Below, in pieces: positions 8,931 to 17,951 of a stretch of DNA of 64,000 bases. How positions within the stretch are numbered: position 1 is the stretch's first letter; every line of letters begins with the position of its first letter. Origin of the DNA: Halobacillus halophilus DSM 2266 (lineage in GTDB: Bacteria > Bacillota > Bacilli > Bacillales > Halobacillaceae); contig NC_017668.1 in NCBI RefSeq assembly GCF_000284515.1, positions 2,914,001 to 2,978,000 of the forward strand, written 5' to 3'. The notes below the pieces were generated by a model. It did not search any database. It saw only the letters and a program-made list of their open reading frames with translations, and was not told the origin of the DNA. The translations under genes and the position numbers were made by a program.

Positions 8931-8966
8931 AAAAAGAGCGGCTCGAAAGTAGAGCCGTTCTTTTTT
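8931..8966. terminator. bidirectional terminator
   Basis: The stem AGAGCGGCTC/GAGCCGTTCT has A-tract and T-tract flanks, so it can end both the PhnB-like gene and the convergent phosphatase. Confidence 0.85.
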
Positions 8967-9540
8967 AGATCTCTAAATGTTTTGTACAATTAAACAATTC
9001 ACAAGACCACTGACCTTGTTCTAATGTAACTTCTGTGATGGAAGTATTTTTCATATGTTCTTTACGTATTTTCACAGGATCAAGTTCGCTTACTAAATGA
9101 CTGATTAAAGCACCATGACTAACCACTAAAATATTTTTCCCGGTATTTTTTTTCACCAGCTCATTAATGACAGACATCCCTCGTTCCTTAATTCTTTCTT
9201 TTTTCTCAATTCCTAGGTCGAGCTCCCGCCAGCCGCTTCCCCATTTTTCAATTCTTTCTTCCTCAGTTGTTCCTTCAATTAGACCGCCGTCCACCTCCTG
9301 CAGGCGGATATCATAACTGATTTCCAAGCCCAGCCGATTGGAAATAATCTGTGCCGTTTGAGCAGCTCTCTTTAATGGACTTGTGTATAACACTTCCCAT
9401 TCTTCTGTATGTAAACGCTCCGCAAGCTTTTCAGCATCACTTATTCCTTCTTGGTTTAAAGGTATGTCCGACTTTCCCTGAGCACGTTTTTCTTTATTCC
9501 AAGGTGTACTTCCATGACGGATCAATCCTATTTTAGTCAT
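8965..9540 (-). CDS. histidine phosphatase family protein
   Basis: A 191-residue member of the phosphoglycerate mutase-like/histidine phosphatase superfamily. The catalytic LIRHGSTPWN is at residues 5-14 (phospho-His 8), a Glu near residue 84 in EVDGGLIEG follows, and the second His lies in VVSHGAL near 147. The closest kinds are PhoE/YhfR, CobC-like phosphatases or cofactor-dependent mutases; the short length favours a phosphatase of broad or unknown specificity. The adjoining repeat copy A lies upstream, so its promoter must lie in or next to that repeat. Confidence 0.85.
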   Translation of the reverse strand: MTKIGLIRHGSTPWNKEKRAQGKSDIPLNQEGISDAEKLAERLHTEEWEVLYTSPLKRAAQTAQIISNRLGLEISYDIRLQEVDGGLIEGTTEEERIEKWGSGWRELDLGIEKKERIKERGMSVINELVKKNTGKNILVVSHGALISHLVSELDPVKIRKEHMKNTSITEVTLEQGQWSCELFNCTKHLEI

Positions 9541-9612
9541 TTTATCTCACTACCTCCTTATCATTGCTCTGTAAAATCTCAGGGTTAGTAATTAAAGAAA
9601 AGCTCCCGTTTG

Positions 9613-10335
9613 TTTAAAACTCAGTTTCGAGACATTGGAGGAGTGGAAGGTCCTCCGGGGGACGATTTCGCTTTCCGCGGGCATGAGGTGAGCTTCCTCG
9701 GGCTTAACAGCCCTGCGGGATCTCACCGATCATGTTCATCCCGCTCTTACCCTTTAGGAAGTTGCAAACGTCAATCATGTCCTAAACGACATGTAGTGCT
9801 CTCCAGCTCCAGCACCTAGCGGCTAGTGAGACTTCCCTCACTTCTGTACGATAAGGCAACATCGAATCGCTCCGCTCTTCGTGTTTTCTTTATCTCCGCC
9901 AGCTCAGTCCAGTCCATACGCCGCTGAGCAAGGTGCTTACGCTTTTAACCTAGGAGTCTACATCGTCCCCCCTCCGTACCTGCCAAATCAGAATCTCGAA
10001 ACCATTTAAGACGTCGATGGGTTGATGAGAAAAAAGCATGTAATCATGACGCTATTTTTATTCTGTAACGATGTGAAATAGCCTGTCATAAAAGCATTTA
10101 GGACCGATTAAAAAGGAGAGCATTCTCTCTTATAAAAGCGTCCGTTATTCTCACTCGGCTGGGTTGGTGGGGAAATGACGAGACTCCCATGGGAGAGGGA
10201 ACTAGGTGAGATCCCGCAGGCAGTGAAACGAGCGAGGAAGTTCACCGTTCCCCCATAGGAAAGCGAGTTATTTCCCCACCATCCCTATACCTATTAAGTA
10301 ACGGACCCCGATTTATATCGAAACTGAGTCTTACA
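9613..10335. repeat. large intergenic inverted-repeat element, copy A
   Basis: This is one of three related non-coding elements in the window (also 34477-35054 and 60025-60527). Its ends read ACTCAGTTTCGA and, inverted, the same sequence (TCGAAACTGAGT), giving terminal inverted repeats. Inside are two large hairpins: a left one around GGTCCTCCGG...CCGTACC and a right one around GACGAGACTCCC. Without an inserted module at 9744-9951 it is about 515 bp. An open frame shared loosely with the other copies is broken here by a stop, so it is not coding. It sits between ilvD and the histidine phosphatase. Similar GC-rich intergenic repeats are, to my knowledge, widespread in Bacillaceae. Confidence 0.82.
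9744..9951. repeat. second repeat module nested in copy A
   Basis: About 208 bp interrupt copy A exactly where copy B reads straight through from ATCCCG to AGGAGTCT. The insert carries CTCCAGCTCCAGCACCTAGCGG, a motif of another common intergenic repeat type in Bacillaceae as I recall it. No coding frame is seen. Confidence 0.65.
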
Positions 10336-10407
10336 CAATCCGGATCTATTGCTTAATAAGACTTTTATCAAGAATTAACACCACCGTTTAACAGCGCCAA
10401 ATATTAT

Positions 10408-10440
10408 AAAAAAGGGCAGCTTACAAAGCCGCCCTTTCAA
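10408..10440 (-). terminator. terminator of ilvD
   Basis: The stem AAAGGGC(A)GCTT/AGC(C)GCCCTTT is followed by T-rich sequence on the minus strand, a few bases after the stop codon. Confidence 0.82.
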
Positions 10441-10446
10441 AAAATA

Positions 10447-12144
10447 TTATTCCAAGTCTGCGTCTGTTACTGCTCCTTTTGCTGAAGAAGACACTAATTT
10501 AGCATATTTTGCTAAGATACCTGTTTTATATTTAAGCGCAGGTTTTTGCCATTCTTGTTTTCTGCGTTTAAATTCTTCATCAGAAACATCAAAGTTAATT
10601 TGCTGCACGTCACTGTCGATGGTAATCGTATCTCCTTCCTTCAGAATACCAATAGGTCCTCCAAGGGCAGCTTCCGGAGCTACGTGTCCAATCACGAAAC
10701 CATGTGATCCCCCTGAGAAACGTCCATCTGTAAGCAAGGCCACTTTACCTCCAAGTCCTTTTCCAACGATCATAGCTGTAATGGATAGCATTTCAGGCAT
10801 TCCTGGACCGCCTCTAGGACCAACATTTCGGATGACGAGCACGTCTCCCTCTTTAATTTCGTCATCTACGATAGCCTTTGTAGCTTCTGCTTCACTATCA
10901 TAAACCCGAGCAGGTCCTTCAAATCGGCTGATCTTTTGACCAGACATTTTTGCGACCGCCCCTTCAGGTGCAAGGTTTCCTTTGAGAACTACAAGCGGCC
11001 CGTTTGGTTTAATCGGTTTATCCAAAGGAAGAATTACTTTCTGACCTTCTTTTAATGCTGGAGCTTCTGCGAGGTTTTCAGCCACAGTTTTGCCTGTAAC
11101 TGTGAGACAATCTCCATTCAAGAGTCCGTTTTCATGTAGAAGCTTCATAACGGCTGGAACACCACCACTTTCATAAAGGTCCTGCATGACATATTTTCCA
11201 CTAGGTTTCATATCAGCTATATGAGGGACCTCCTGGCGTACTCTTTCAAAATCATCCAGCGTCAAATCGACTCCTGCCGAATGAGCCATCGCAAGCAGGT
11301 GTAGGAAAGCATTCGTGGATCCTCCTAAAGCCATTACAACTGTAATCGCGTTTTCGAATGCTTCTTTAGTCATAATATCTCTAGGGTAAATGCCCTTTTC
11401 TAAAAGATCTACCACTAATTCTCCAGCTTGTTTACATTCTTGCTCTTTATAATCATTCACAGCAGGTGTTGAAGAAGAACCAGGGATACTCATTCCAAGA
11501 GCCTCTACAGCCGAAGCCATTGTATTGGCAGTGTACATTCCTCCGCATGCACCTGCACCTGGGCACGCATTACACTCTACCTTATGAAGTTCTTCATCAT
11601 TAATCTGACCTTCATGATACTTACCAACGGCTTCAAAAGAAGATACGATATCAATATCCTCCCCATTCAGCTTACCTGGTTGAATAGTCCCTCCATATAC
11701 ATAGACGGAAGGAATATTCATACGTCCTATGGACATTAAACATCCAGGCGTGGTTTTATCACATCCTCCAATCGCCACAATACCGTCGAGACGTTCAGCA
11801 TTCGTCACGGTTTCAATTGAATCTGCAATGACTTCACGGCTTGGAAGAGAGTAGAACATTCCTTCATGTCCCATAGCAATTCCATCGGAAACCGTAATCG
11901 TGTTAAAAATCATAGGAGCTCCGCCATTATCACGGGCGCCATTTTTGGCTTCGCGAGCCAGCCGATCAATATGTACGTTGCAAGGCGTAACCTCACTCCA
12001 TGTACTGGCAATTCCAATCATCGGCTTTTTGAAGTCCTCGTCCGTAAAACCTACAGCTCTAAGCATAGAACGGTTAGGGACACGATTAACTCCTTCACTG
12101 ATGACTTTACTATTAATTCTTAGATCTTTTTTGGATTGATCCAT
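10447..12144 (-). CDS. ilvD: dihydroxy-acid dehydratase
   Basis: It dehydrates 2,3-dihydroxy-isovalerate and -methylvalerate to the 2-keto acids of valine and isoleucine synthesis. Length about 565 residues is standard. Iron-sulphur ligands are visible in TPCNVH (about Cys 55), [10 protein letters not shown] (about Cys 128) and [16 protein letters not shown] (about Cys 200). The ATG at 12144 has AAGGGG eight bases upstream; a GTG three codons earlier is less likely. It stands alone, away from any ilvBHC-leu cluster in the window. A CodY-like box lies about 85 bp upstream; no T-box leader is seen. Confidence 0.96.
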   Translation of the reverse strand: MDQSKKDLRINSKVISEGVNRVPNRSMLRAVGFTDEDFKKPMIGIASTWSEVTPCNVHIDRLAREAKNGARDNGGAPMIFNTITVSDGIAMGHEGMFYSLPSREVIADSIETVTNAERLDGIVAIGGCDKTTPGCLMSIGRMNIPSVYVYGGTIQPGKLNGEDIDIVSSFEAVGKYHEGQINDEELHKVECNACPGAGACGGMYTANTMASAVEALGMSIPGSSSTPAVNDYKEQECKQAGELVVDLLEKGIYPRDIMTKEAFENAITVVMALGGSTNAFLHLLAMAHSAGVDLTLDDFERVRQEVPHIADMKPSGKYVMQDLYESGGVPAVMKLLHENGLLNGDCLTVTGKTVAENLAEAPALKEGQKVILPLDKPIKPNGPLVVLKGNLAPEGAVAKMSGQKISRFEGPARVYDSEAEATKAIVDDEIKEGDVLVIRNVGPRGGPGMPEMLSITAMIVGKGLGGKVALLTDGRFSGGSHGFVIGHVAPEAALGGPIGILKEGDTITIDSDVQQINFDVSDEEFKRRKQEWQKPALKYKTGILAKYAKLVSSSAKGAVTDADLE

Positions 12145-12227
12145 CTCCTGCACCCCTTATCTTTTTGTTTGTCGATTTTTGAAACAACTTATTATGATGA
12201 TACTAACTAGGATGATTAAAGGCAATG

Positions 12228-12242
12228 ACTTTTCTGAAAATA
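12228..12242. promoter_or_regulatory. CodY-like box upstream of ilvD
   Basis: ACTTTTCTGAAAATA matches 13 of 15 positions of the established CodY consensus AATTTTCWGAAAATT. It lies in the 393-bp divergent gap between ilvD and murB, where CodY repression of branched-chain synthesis would be expected. The rest of that gap is AT-rich with no convincing gene; a TTGACA at 12433-12438 could serve murB but has only a weak -10. Confidence 0.6.
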
Positions 12243-12537
12243 TAAAACTTTCTTTTAATATAAAGCGCTTTCTTTTTTGGGCAACTCCACATTTGATGAA
12301 TAATTTGGTAAACCATCAAAATCTGCACACATTCTTCGGAAATTCGTTACAAATTTCATTCTCAAAGTATGATAAAATAAGGAGCATGTGGGAAATACGG
12401 AACGTAAATGACTTTGTAAACTTTTTACCCAATTGACATAAACTATGTGTAGATAAGTTTATCCTTTAACCCTTCAATTTATTTAAGGGATTTAAGGCAG
12501 AATTATAGAAAAACAACTATAAATGGGACTGGTGTTC

Positions 12538-13458
12538 ATGGAAACTAAAGAAAAAATCTATAATAAATTATTAAAGCTTGTTAAAAAAGACAACGTGAAG
12601 GTTAATGAGAGGTTAAAAGACCACTTATATACGAAACTTGGAGGCAAAGCTGATTTTTTCATTACTCCGACTACTTTTCAAGAAGTTCAGAACGTAGTCA
12701 AGCTATCCAACGAAGATAATATTCCTTTCACTCTGCTTGGGAACGGTTCCAACCTGATTATTAAAGATGGAGGGATTCGTGGAATTGTTATTAATTTAAA
12801 ACACTTAAACGATATATCCTCTGAAGGCAATACCGTGGTCGCCCAGAGCGGTGCAAGGATTATTGACGCCTCCAGGCACGCCTTAAAGCAAAGCCTTTCA
12901 GGACTTGAGTTTGCCTGTGGTATACCGGGGACGGTTGGTGGTGCATTGTATATGAATGCAGGAGCCTACGGCGGTGAAATCAAGGATGTCCTGGATTATG
13001 CATATGTAGTAGATAAAGAAGGTAACCTTGTGAAAAGACTGGCTTCCGAATTGAACCTTGATTATCGTACGAGTAACATTCCTGAGAATGGAGACATTGT
13101 ACTCGAAGCCACTTTCAACTTAAAGCCTGCATCTTATGAGGATATTAAAGCTACTATGGATGATTTAACGTTTAAAAGGGAATCCAAACAGCCCCTTGAA
13201 TATCCTTCGTGCGGCAGTGTATTCAAGCGTCCGCCTGGATATTTTGCCGGCAAGCTAATTCAGGATAGTAAACTTCAAGGAACGAATATCGGCGGAGCTG
13301 AGGTTTCAACGAAACACGCTGGATTCATTGTTAATAAAAATAATGCCTCCACTACGGATTACATTTCTTTAATCGAACACGTCCAACGAACTGTGAAGGA
13401 TAAATTTGGCGTAGATTTAGAGAGAGAAGTTCGAATCATTGGTGAAGACTCTGACTAA
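12538..13458 (+). CDS. murB: UDP-N-acetylenolpyruvoylglucosamine reductase
   Basis: This FAD/NADPH enzyme makes UDP-MurNAc, the second committed step of peptidoglycan precursor synthesis. Visible are the FAD-binding [14 protein letters not shown], the [24 protein letters not shown] block and the catalytic-Ser region [11 protein letters not shown]. It resembles the Staphylococcus aureus-type enzyme more than the B. subtilis one. The start is uncertain: the ATG at 12538 gives the expected N-terminus, with only a weak GGTG nearby, and an ATG at 12523 is possible. It is a single gene, ended by its own terminator. Confidence 0.93.
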   Translation: METKEKIYNKLLKLVKKDNVKVNERLKDHLYTKLGGKADFFITPTTFQEVQNVVKLSNEDNIPFTLLGNGSNLIIKDGGIRGIVINLKHLNDISSEGNTVVAQSGARIIDASRHALKQSLSGLEFACGIPGTVGGALYMNAGAYGGEIKDVLDYAYVVDKEGNLVKRLASELNLDYRTSNIPENGDIVLEATFNLKPASYEDIKATMDDLTFKRESKQPLEYPSCGSVFKRPPGYFAGKLIQDSKLQGTNIGGAEVSTKHAGFIVNKNNASTTDYISLIEHVQRTVKDKFGVDLEREVRIIGEDSD

Positions 13459-13461
13459 CTA

Positions 13462-13495
13462 AAAAGGATTCAGTCTGTGGACTGAATCCTTTTCT
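13462..13495 (+). terminator. terminator after murB
   Basis: A perfect 14-bp stem (AAAAGGATTCAGTC with its complement, four-base loop) is followed by T-rich sequence. It can work for both murB and the convergent SDR gene. Confidence 0.9.
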
Positions 13496-13508
13496 TTATT
13501 TTACTTCT

Positions 13509-14210
13509 TTAAAACTCCAGTTCCTCACGATCCCTGAAAAACTTCCCATTTGGTCCGTCTTCTTCTAGTTGAGCAAGCCAAAGAATCCCTTCCATTGCCT
13601 GCTCCGGTTCTCGCTTAGCTTTTTCTCCCCCTAGATCCGTTTTAACCCAGCACGGGCTCACTGAGTTCACTTTTATATTTTTTCTTCTTGCTGCTCCTGC
13701 AAATAATCTAGTCAGTCCATTAAGCCCATATTTAGAAGCTTTATAAGCTCCCGCCATGGGCGCATCCATCGCCTTGTTAACACCCATTTCTGCTGCAAGG
13801 TTAACAATGCGGCCATAATTATTCTCTACCATAACTGGCATCAAAGTACTCATCATAAAGTAAGGTCCAAAATAATTGGTCAGGTAGATATCTTCGAATG
13901 TGACGGTATCAATTTCCAATATGGAACTTTTCTTATCTGAAAAAATCCCTGCATTGTTTATAAGTACGTCAATTTTTCCATCTTGTTCTATAATTTGATC
14001 TTTCACTTGACCAATCTTATCCGGCTGAGCAACGTCGAGGAAGATATAGTGCACGTCCCCCCCTTCTTCTAGCAGTTTTCCTGCTGCTTTCTCCCCTTTT
14101 TCTTCATTTCTTGCCCCTAGCCACACCTTAAACCCCTGCTGAGCAAGCTGCCTGCAGGTCTCAAATCCTAATCCGCGGTTCGCACCAGTCACGATTGCAA
14201 TTTTAGACAT
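13509..14210 (-). CDS. short-chain dehydrogenase/reductase
   Basis: An NAD(P)-dependent classical SDR of 233 residues, resembling carbonyl-reductase-type members. The nucleotide-binding TGANRGLG is at residues 8-15, NNAG near 87-90, and the catalytic YKASK near residue 152, followed by the proline-glycine-like SPCWVKTDLGG. Substrate unknown. The ATG follows a GGAGGAGAA site. No operon partner is evident. Confidence 0.88.
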   Translation of the reverse strand: MSKIAIVTGANRGLGFETCRQLAQQGFKVWLGARNEEKGEKAAGKLLEEGGDVHYIFLDVAQPDKIGQVKDQIIEQDGKIDVLINNAGIFSDKKSSILEIDTVTFEDIYLTNYFGPYFMMSTLMPVMVENNYGRIVNLAAEMGVNKAMDAPMAGAYKASKYGLNGLTRLFAGAARRKNIKVNSVSPCWVKTDLGGEKAKREPEQAMEGILWLAQLEEDGPNGKFFRDREELEF

Positions 14211-14585
14211 TCTTCTCCTCCTTCATCACATGGTGTTATCTTTATTCCCATAATGAGAGGATAGATGAACGTTGCAATCGATTTTCGATGTGCCTTTGGG
14301 CGTAATAAGCCACCTTAAGCTAAAAAAGACTAACCTATCCTAAAAAGTCAGTCTTTCTCAATTTATTCAATCTGACAATAACACCTGGTATATGACACTC
14401 ATGGTTTCCAGTTCTCCATGCCTAGCATGTAATCTCCCATTCTGATCAAACCTTTTTGTGATTGCATGTCAGCGTAGAGCAGAGAGTACAGTCAAAGGAT
14501 CCAGATTTATCATCATTTAATTGGAGCAAACTAACACAACATAATAAAAAAAACGGTCCTACTGACAGGACCGCTTAGTTATCTC
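14211..14585. other. 375-bp gap with small hairpin and short repeat
   Basis: No gene is supported here. A weak hairpin at 14322-14356 (AAAGACT/AGTCTTT, T-rich on the minus strand) lies upstream of the SDR gene. GTGCCT-N4-5-CGTAATAAGCCAC at about 14290-14313 recurs near 46224-46246. Confidence 0.5.
14544..14574 (-). terminator. terminator of the YpjP-like gene
   Basis: The stem CGGTCCT/AGGACCG is followed by eight T on the minus strand. Confidence 0.88.
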
Positions 14586-15188
14586 TTATGACATCCATTT
14601 TGGAGGAGTGTTTTTCTCCCAGTAAATTTCTCCAATAAAGTGGTGTTTGGTAAAGTTATCCTCGCTTAAGTGATAATGAAAATTGAACCAGTATCCTTCA
14701 CCAGGCCGTTTATCACGACGCACGTGGAAACGGGCCTCTTCTTCATTGGTTCGATGATTATATAAGTTAAAAATTTTCTCTCCATATCCCGGAGTAAGCT
14801 GCTCTGTTATTTCATAATAGGGAGCTTGTTCATCAGATTTAGTAAGAAGCATCCCCACGACTTCTTCAATTTTAGGAAGAATTTCTTCCGTCATTTCAGC
14901 ATCAATTTTATCAAGTATTTTAGGTCCCATTTTTGTAATCGTTTGTTCTTTTGCCTGGGCCATAATAATATCAATCGGATCTTCATCCTGCTTTTCTGGT
15001 TCCTTAGAAATTTCCTCACTAAGAGGTTTCTCCTCAATAGATAGAGGTAACTCTTTTTCTTCACTAGAATCTTCGGAAGTCACTTCTTTTTCTGCTGACT
15101 CAGCAGCAAGTTCTGTCGGAGGTATATATAAACCTAACGTAAGTACGGATATTAATATAACAAATAATTTTCTGCCCCATAATTTCAT
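14586..15188 (-). CDS. YpjP-like secreted or membrane-anchored protein
   Basis: A 200-residue protein matching the YpjP family of Bacillus. It opens with a signal-like segment (MKLWGRKLFVILISVLTLGL), then an acidic low-complexity stretch rich in Glu and Ser to about residue 75, then a conserved domain ending RFHVRRDKRPGEGYWFNFHYH and IYWEKNTPPKW. The family has no assigned function; export across the membrane is inferred from the N-terminus. It is a single gene divergent from the coat-protein gene. Confidence 0.82.
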   Translation of the reverse strand: MKLWGRKLFVILISVLTLGLYIPPTELAAESAEKEVTSEDSSEEKELPLSIEEKPLSEEISKEPEKQDEDPIDIIMAQAKEQTITKMGPKILDKIDAEMTEEILPKIEEVVGMLLTKSDEQAPYYEITEQLTPGYGEKIFNLYNHRTNEEEARFHVRRDKRPGEGYWFNFHYHLSEDNFTKHHFIGEIYWEKNTPPKWMS

Positions 15189-15391
15189 AAAAAATTAACT
15201 CCTTTATTTAGGCTCCTCTTAGATTTTATCATTTCAAACAGGAAAGTCTATATGGAAACGCAAACAATTTCGAATATTTAATGAAGATCAGGATAAGTGT
15301 TCAGCTATTTGACTTTTATGTACATGGTTTATTTATCAAGGGGCACCCTTAAAGGTGAAACCTACTTTATTATTTAACTGGAGGAAAAGTC

Positions 15392-16012
15392 ATGCAATCT
15401 CAAAACCAAACGCAACCAAATCAGGCTATGCAGCCTAATATGGCCCCGAATCAGAATCAAAATCACGGCGGTCATGAATTGTTCGACGCTCACGAGGTGA
15501 TAGCTGGGATGATCAGCATGCTGGATCAATATCAGATGTATGATCAGCACATTCAAGACCAGGAATTAAAAGACATGTTACACCGTCAATCCACTTTCGT
15601 TACCCAGATGTACAATACTGTTGTACAAAGCTTTCAAACTGGGCAGGATCCAAAAATGCCGACCCAGCAATATAAGATGCAACAGAACAACAATGCCGTG
15701 TATGGTCTTAAACTTGGGCAGCCTAAAAAGCCAAACCAGTCCGTTCAAGAGCTTTCCGATCAGGGCTTATCTGCTTATATGCTGGGCCAGACTAAATCGT
15801 TAGCTTCTCTACTAACCATGACGGCCCTGGAAATGACAAACCCTGTTCTTCGTCGTGTCATTGCTGACAGTGTCCCTAACTTCATTGAGATGAGTTATGA
15901 AATATTCCTTTATCAAAATAAAAATGGATACTATCAAGTCCCTCAATTAAACCAACAGGATATGAACCAAATGCTTCAAAGCTATCAGCCGGCTCCACCA
16001 CAAACGCATTAA
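15392..16012 (+). CDS. CotF-type spore coat protein
   Basis: A 206-residue Gln/Asn-rich protein of the CotF coat family. The first 35 residues are low-complexity Q/N/P; the helical core from about residue 40 carries the family features HELFDAHEVIAGMI and LKDMLHRQ, and the tail is again Q/P-rich. Such proteins are expressed late in the mother cell and build the coat, in some cases after proteolytic processing. The ATG follows TGGAGG. A strong terminator follows. Confidence 0.82.
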   Translation: MQSQNQTQPNQAMQPNMAPNQNQNHGGHELFDAHEVIAGMISMLDQYQMYDQHIQDQELKDMLHRQSTFVTQMYNTVVQSFQTGQDPKMPTQQYKMQQNNNAVYGLKLGQPKKPNQSVQELSDQGLSAYMLGQTKSLASLLTMTALEMTNPVLRRVIADSVPNFIEMSYEIFLYQNKNGYYQVPQLNQQDMNQMLQSYQPAPPQTH

Positions 16013-16022
16013 TAATAGCAAG

Positions 16023-16060
16023 AAAGCTGGAGGCTGATTTCTCGCACTCCAGCTTTTTTC
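16023..16060 (+). terminator. terminator after the coat-protein gene
   Basis: The 10-bp stem AAAGCTGGAG/CTCCAGCTTT is followed by a run of T. It insulates the next gene pair from the coat gene. Confidence 0.88.
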
Positions 16061-16136
16061 ATCTTCTCTAGACAAACACACTTCCTCCGCTCCTTAAATA
16101 TGCTACTTGTAACCTACTGTTAAGGAGGGCGTGCAA

Positions 16137-16883
16137 GTGAAATTATTAACGAAAACCTGGATAGAGGAACATTTACCTCATTTAGCCTCATGGAAACAAA
16201 GCGCCTTTAAAGATTTTTCTACCATGATGAATGAAAAAGAACATCTCTACCCTTGTGTCCCAGGTAAACAGGGGTTTAACTCTGACTCCCTACGCTTTGG
16301 TTTTGCAGATAGTCCTGTCTCACCTCATGCACACAAGCAAGCAGCTGAGTATTTAAGACAATACAGTGAAGTTTCAAGAGGCACTGGAAAATACGCATCC
16401 CTTGTTCTATTCTTCAACACAGAAAAACAGCAAGGGGATATAGAGTGCTATCAGGATCTCTTTTGGAAGATCTTAAATAATATTCATGCTTATGACGAAA
16501 AGTCCTGGCCTGAACACATCCCTTTAGATCCTGCTCAAAGCGCTTGGGAATTCTGCTTTCATGGAGAACCTTACTTTGTTTTTTGTGCAACTCCAGCACA
16601 TCTAAATAGAAAAAGTCGTTTTTTTCCTTATTTACTTCTTGCCTTTCAGCCCCGCTTTGTATTTGATGAGATCAATAGTGAGACCTCTCAAGGCCGAAAG
16701 TTAAAAAATATTATTCGCACGCGCCTGAAAAACTACGATAATGCCCCCATCCATCCAGATTTAAAATGGTACGGAGAGGACACTAATCTCGAATGGAAGC
16801 AATATTTTTTAAAAGACGATAATTCCTCTCTTTCGAAATGCCCTTTCAGCGGGAATAAGCCAACTCCACCCACCAGGGAATGA
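16137..16883 (+). CDS. YqcI/YcgG family protein (GntA-type, putative heme N-hydroxylase)
   Basis: This 248-residue protein belongs to the YqcI/YcgG family, whose characterised member GntA is a heme-dependent enzyme that N-hydroxylates a guanidine-type substrate in guanitoxin synthesis. Family features seen are YPCVPGKQGFNSDSLRFGF (about residues 40-58), WEFCFHGEPYFV near 140 and the basic NRKSRFFPY near 162-170, plus a conserved YLRQYSE. The GTG at 16137 is favoured by AAGGAGG eight bases upstream. It is followed, 52 bases on, by an amidinotransferase-fold gene with its own ribosome site, which suggests that both act on guanidino compounds. Hydroxylase activity is inferred from the family; many members are uncharacterised. 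Confidence 0.8.
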   Translation: MKLLTKTWIEEHLPHLASWKQSAFKDFSTMMNEKEHLYPCVPGKQGFNSDSLRFGFADSPVSPHAHKQAAEYLRQYSEVSRGTGKYASLVLFFNTEKQQGDIECYQDLFWKILNNIHAYDEKSWPEHIPLDPAQSAWEFCFHGEPYFVFCATPAHLNRKSRFFPYLLLAFQPRFVFDEINSETSQGRKLKNIIRTRLKNYDNAPIHPDLKWYGEDTNLEWKQYFLKDDNSSLSKCPFSGNKPTPPTRE

Positions 16884-16935
16884 TAATTCAAAGGAGGGAA
16901 ATAGTATAAAGAGATATATAAAGGAGTCACCGATC

Positions 16936-17874
16936 ATGAAGCTGCCCATACACTGTTGGAATGAATATGATGAATTAAAGACGGTAGTGGTCTGTTCACC
17001 GTCTGTATTAGAGATCCCTGATCAACAAACGGCTGAAAACGTTCAATGGCTGGAACCTTTTGATCCAGCAAAAATAGTTCACCAATTCGAAACGCTGGTT
17101 CACTCAATGAAACAAGAAGGCGTCCAGGTTATCGATTATTCAGAATACTTATCACCGGAGGACCGATACTTTAATCAACAGCTAGTTAGCCGAATCTTTG
17201 TCCGGGATTTAGCTTGTGCATTTGGTCGTACCCTTCTTCCCGGTAAAGCCGGCACTTCAATGAGAAAACCTGAATACGCCCATAGCCATAGTGTATTTCA
17301 AAAGTGGTGGGATGAACGTACATTTCCACTGCAAGCAAATAATAAGTGGAATTCTTTGGAATATGGAGATGTCATTGTATTAAGCGAGGATGCTGTTTTA
17401 ATTAATGCCGGACTACGGACCAGTATGGAATCTATGGATGATATACAACGTCAAATCAGAAGAGCAGGTTTTTCAGAAATCGGCGTCATCGACTTGCCAC
17501 GCAGGCCCGATACACTCCATTTAGATATGAATTGTAATGTAGCAGGTGAACGACTGCTTCTAACTAAGAATTATCTACGCTATTTTCCTATTGAAGTTCT
17601 GGACGGCCAAAGCCGTTACTGTATGTTTCATGAATTCATTGAACGTCATGGATTTACAGTAATCTGGACGGATAAAGTTAATAATACTGTTCCTGACATT
17701 AATTTTCTTACCCTTAACCCGGAGACTATACTTGTAAGCAAACAACTGAACAGAAAGATTATTCATCAATTTCCTGATCTGCGCAAAAAAAATCTAATTG
17801 AAATAGAAATCTCCGAATTAGAAAAAGGAGGAGGAGGAATCCGCTGCATGACTCTTCCGTTGGAGAGAAGGTAA
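16936..17874 (+). CDS. amidinotransferase/arginine-deiminase superfamily enzyme
   Basis: A 312-residue penta-fold guanidine-modifying enzyme, related to DDAH, YkgA-like proteins and amidinotransferases. Catalytic residues are in place: an Asp in FVRD (about 91), a Glu-Asp pair in LEYGDV (about 142 and 145, with Tyr where most members have Gly), the His in LHLDMNC (about 195) and the nucleophilic Cys in GGGGIRCMT (about 304). Such enzymes hydrolyse or transfer the amidino group of arginine derivatives. Coupled to the upstream YqcI/YcgG gene it may act on an N-hydroxylated guanidine; that is inference. AAAGGAG lies before the ATG. The hairpin at 17911-17943 ends the unit. Confidence 0.85.
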   Translation: MKLPIHCWNEYDELKTVVVCSPSVLEIPDQQTAENVQWLEPFDPAKIVHQFETLVHSMKQEGVQVIDYSEYLSPEDRYFNQQLVSRIFVRDLACAFGRTLLPGKAGTSMRKPEYAHSHSVFQKWWDERTFPLQANNKWNSLEYGDVIVLSEDAVLINAGLRTSMESMDDIQRQIRRAGFSEIGVIDLPRRPDTLHLDMNCNVAGERLLLTKNYLRYFPIEVLDGQSRYCMFHEFIERHGFTVIWTDKVNNTVPDINFLTLNPETILVSKQLNRKIIHQFPDLRKKNLIEIEISELEKGGGGIRCMTLPLERR

Positions 17875-17910
17875 ATGGACAAGCCCGAGATATTTCTCAA
17901 TAAAACTTTC

Positions 17911-17943
17911 AAGCCAGGCAGGGAAGTAATTCCTGCCTGGCTT
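17911..17943. terminator. hairpin between convergent units
   Basis: A 12-bp perfect stem (AAGCCAGGCAGG with its complement) lies between the amidinotransferase gene and convergent dhaM. T-tracts on both sides are short. Confidence 0.75.
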
Positions 17944-17951
17944 GATTGCCT

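Noticed and set aside
9610-9819. 69-codon frame in repeat copy A
   Set aside because: It crosses the junction of the core repeat and its insert and has no start signal or conservation.
12179-12436. 85-codon plus-strand frame between ilvD and murB
   Set aside because: No ribosome site, odd composition, and it overlaps the CodY-like box; best read as intergenic.
12145-12537. T-box or other riboswitch upstream of ilvD or murB
   Set aside because: No T-box sequence, no specifier-like stem and no leader terminator was found.
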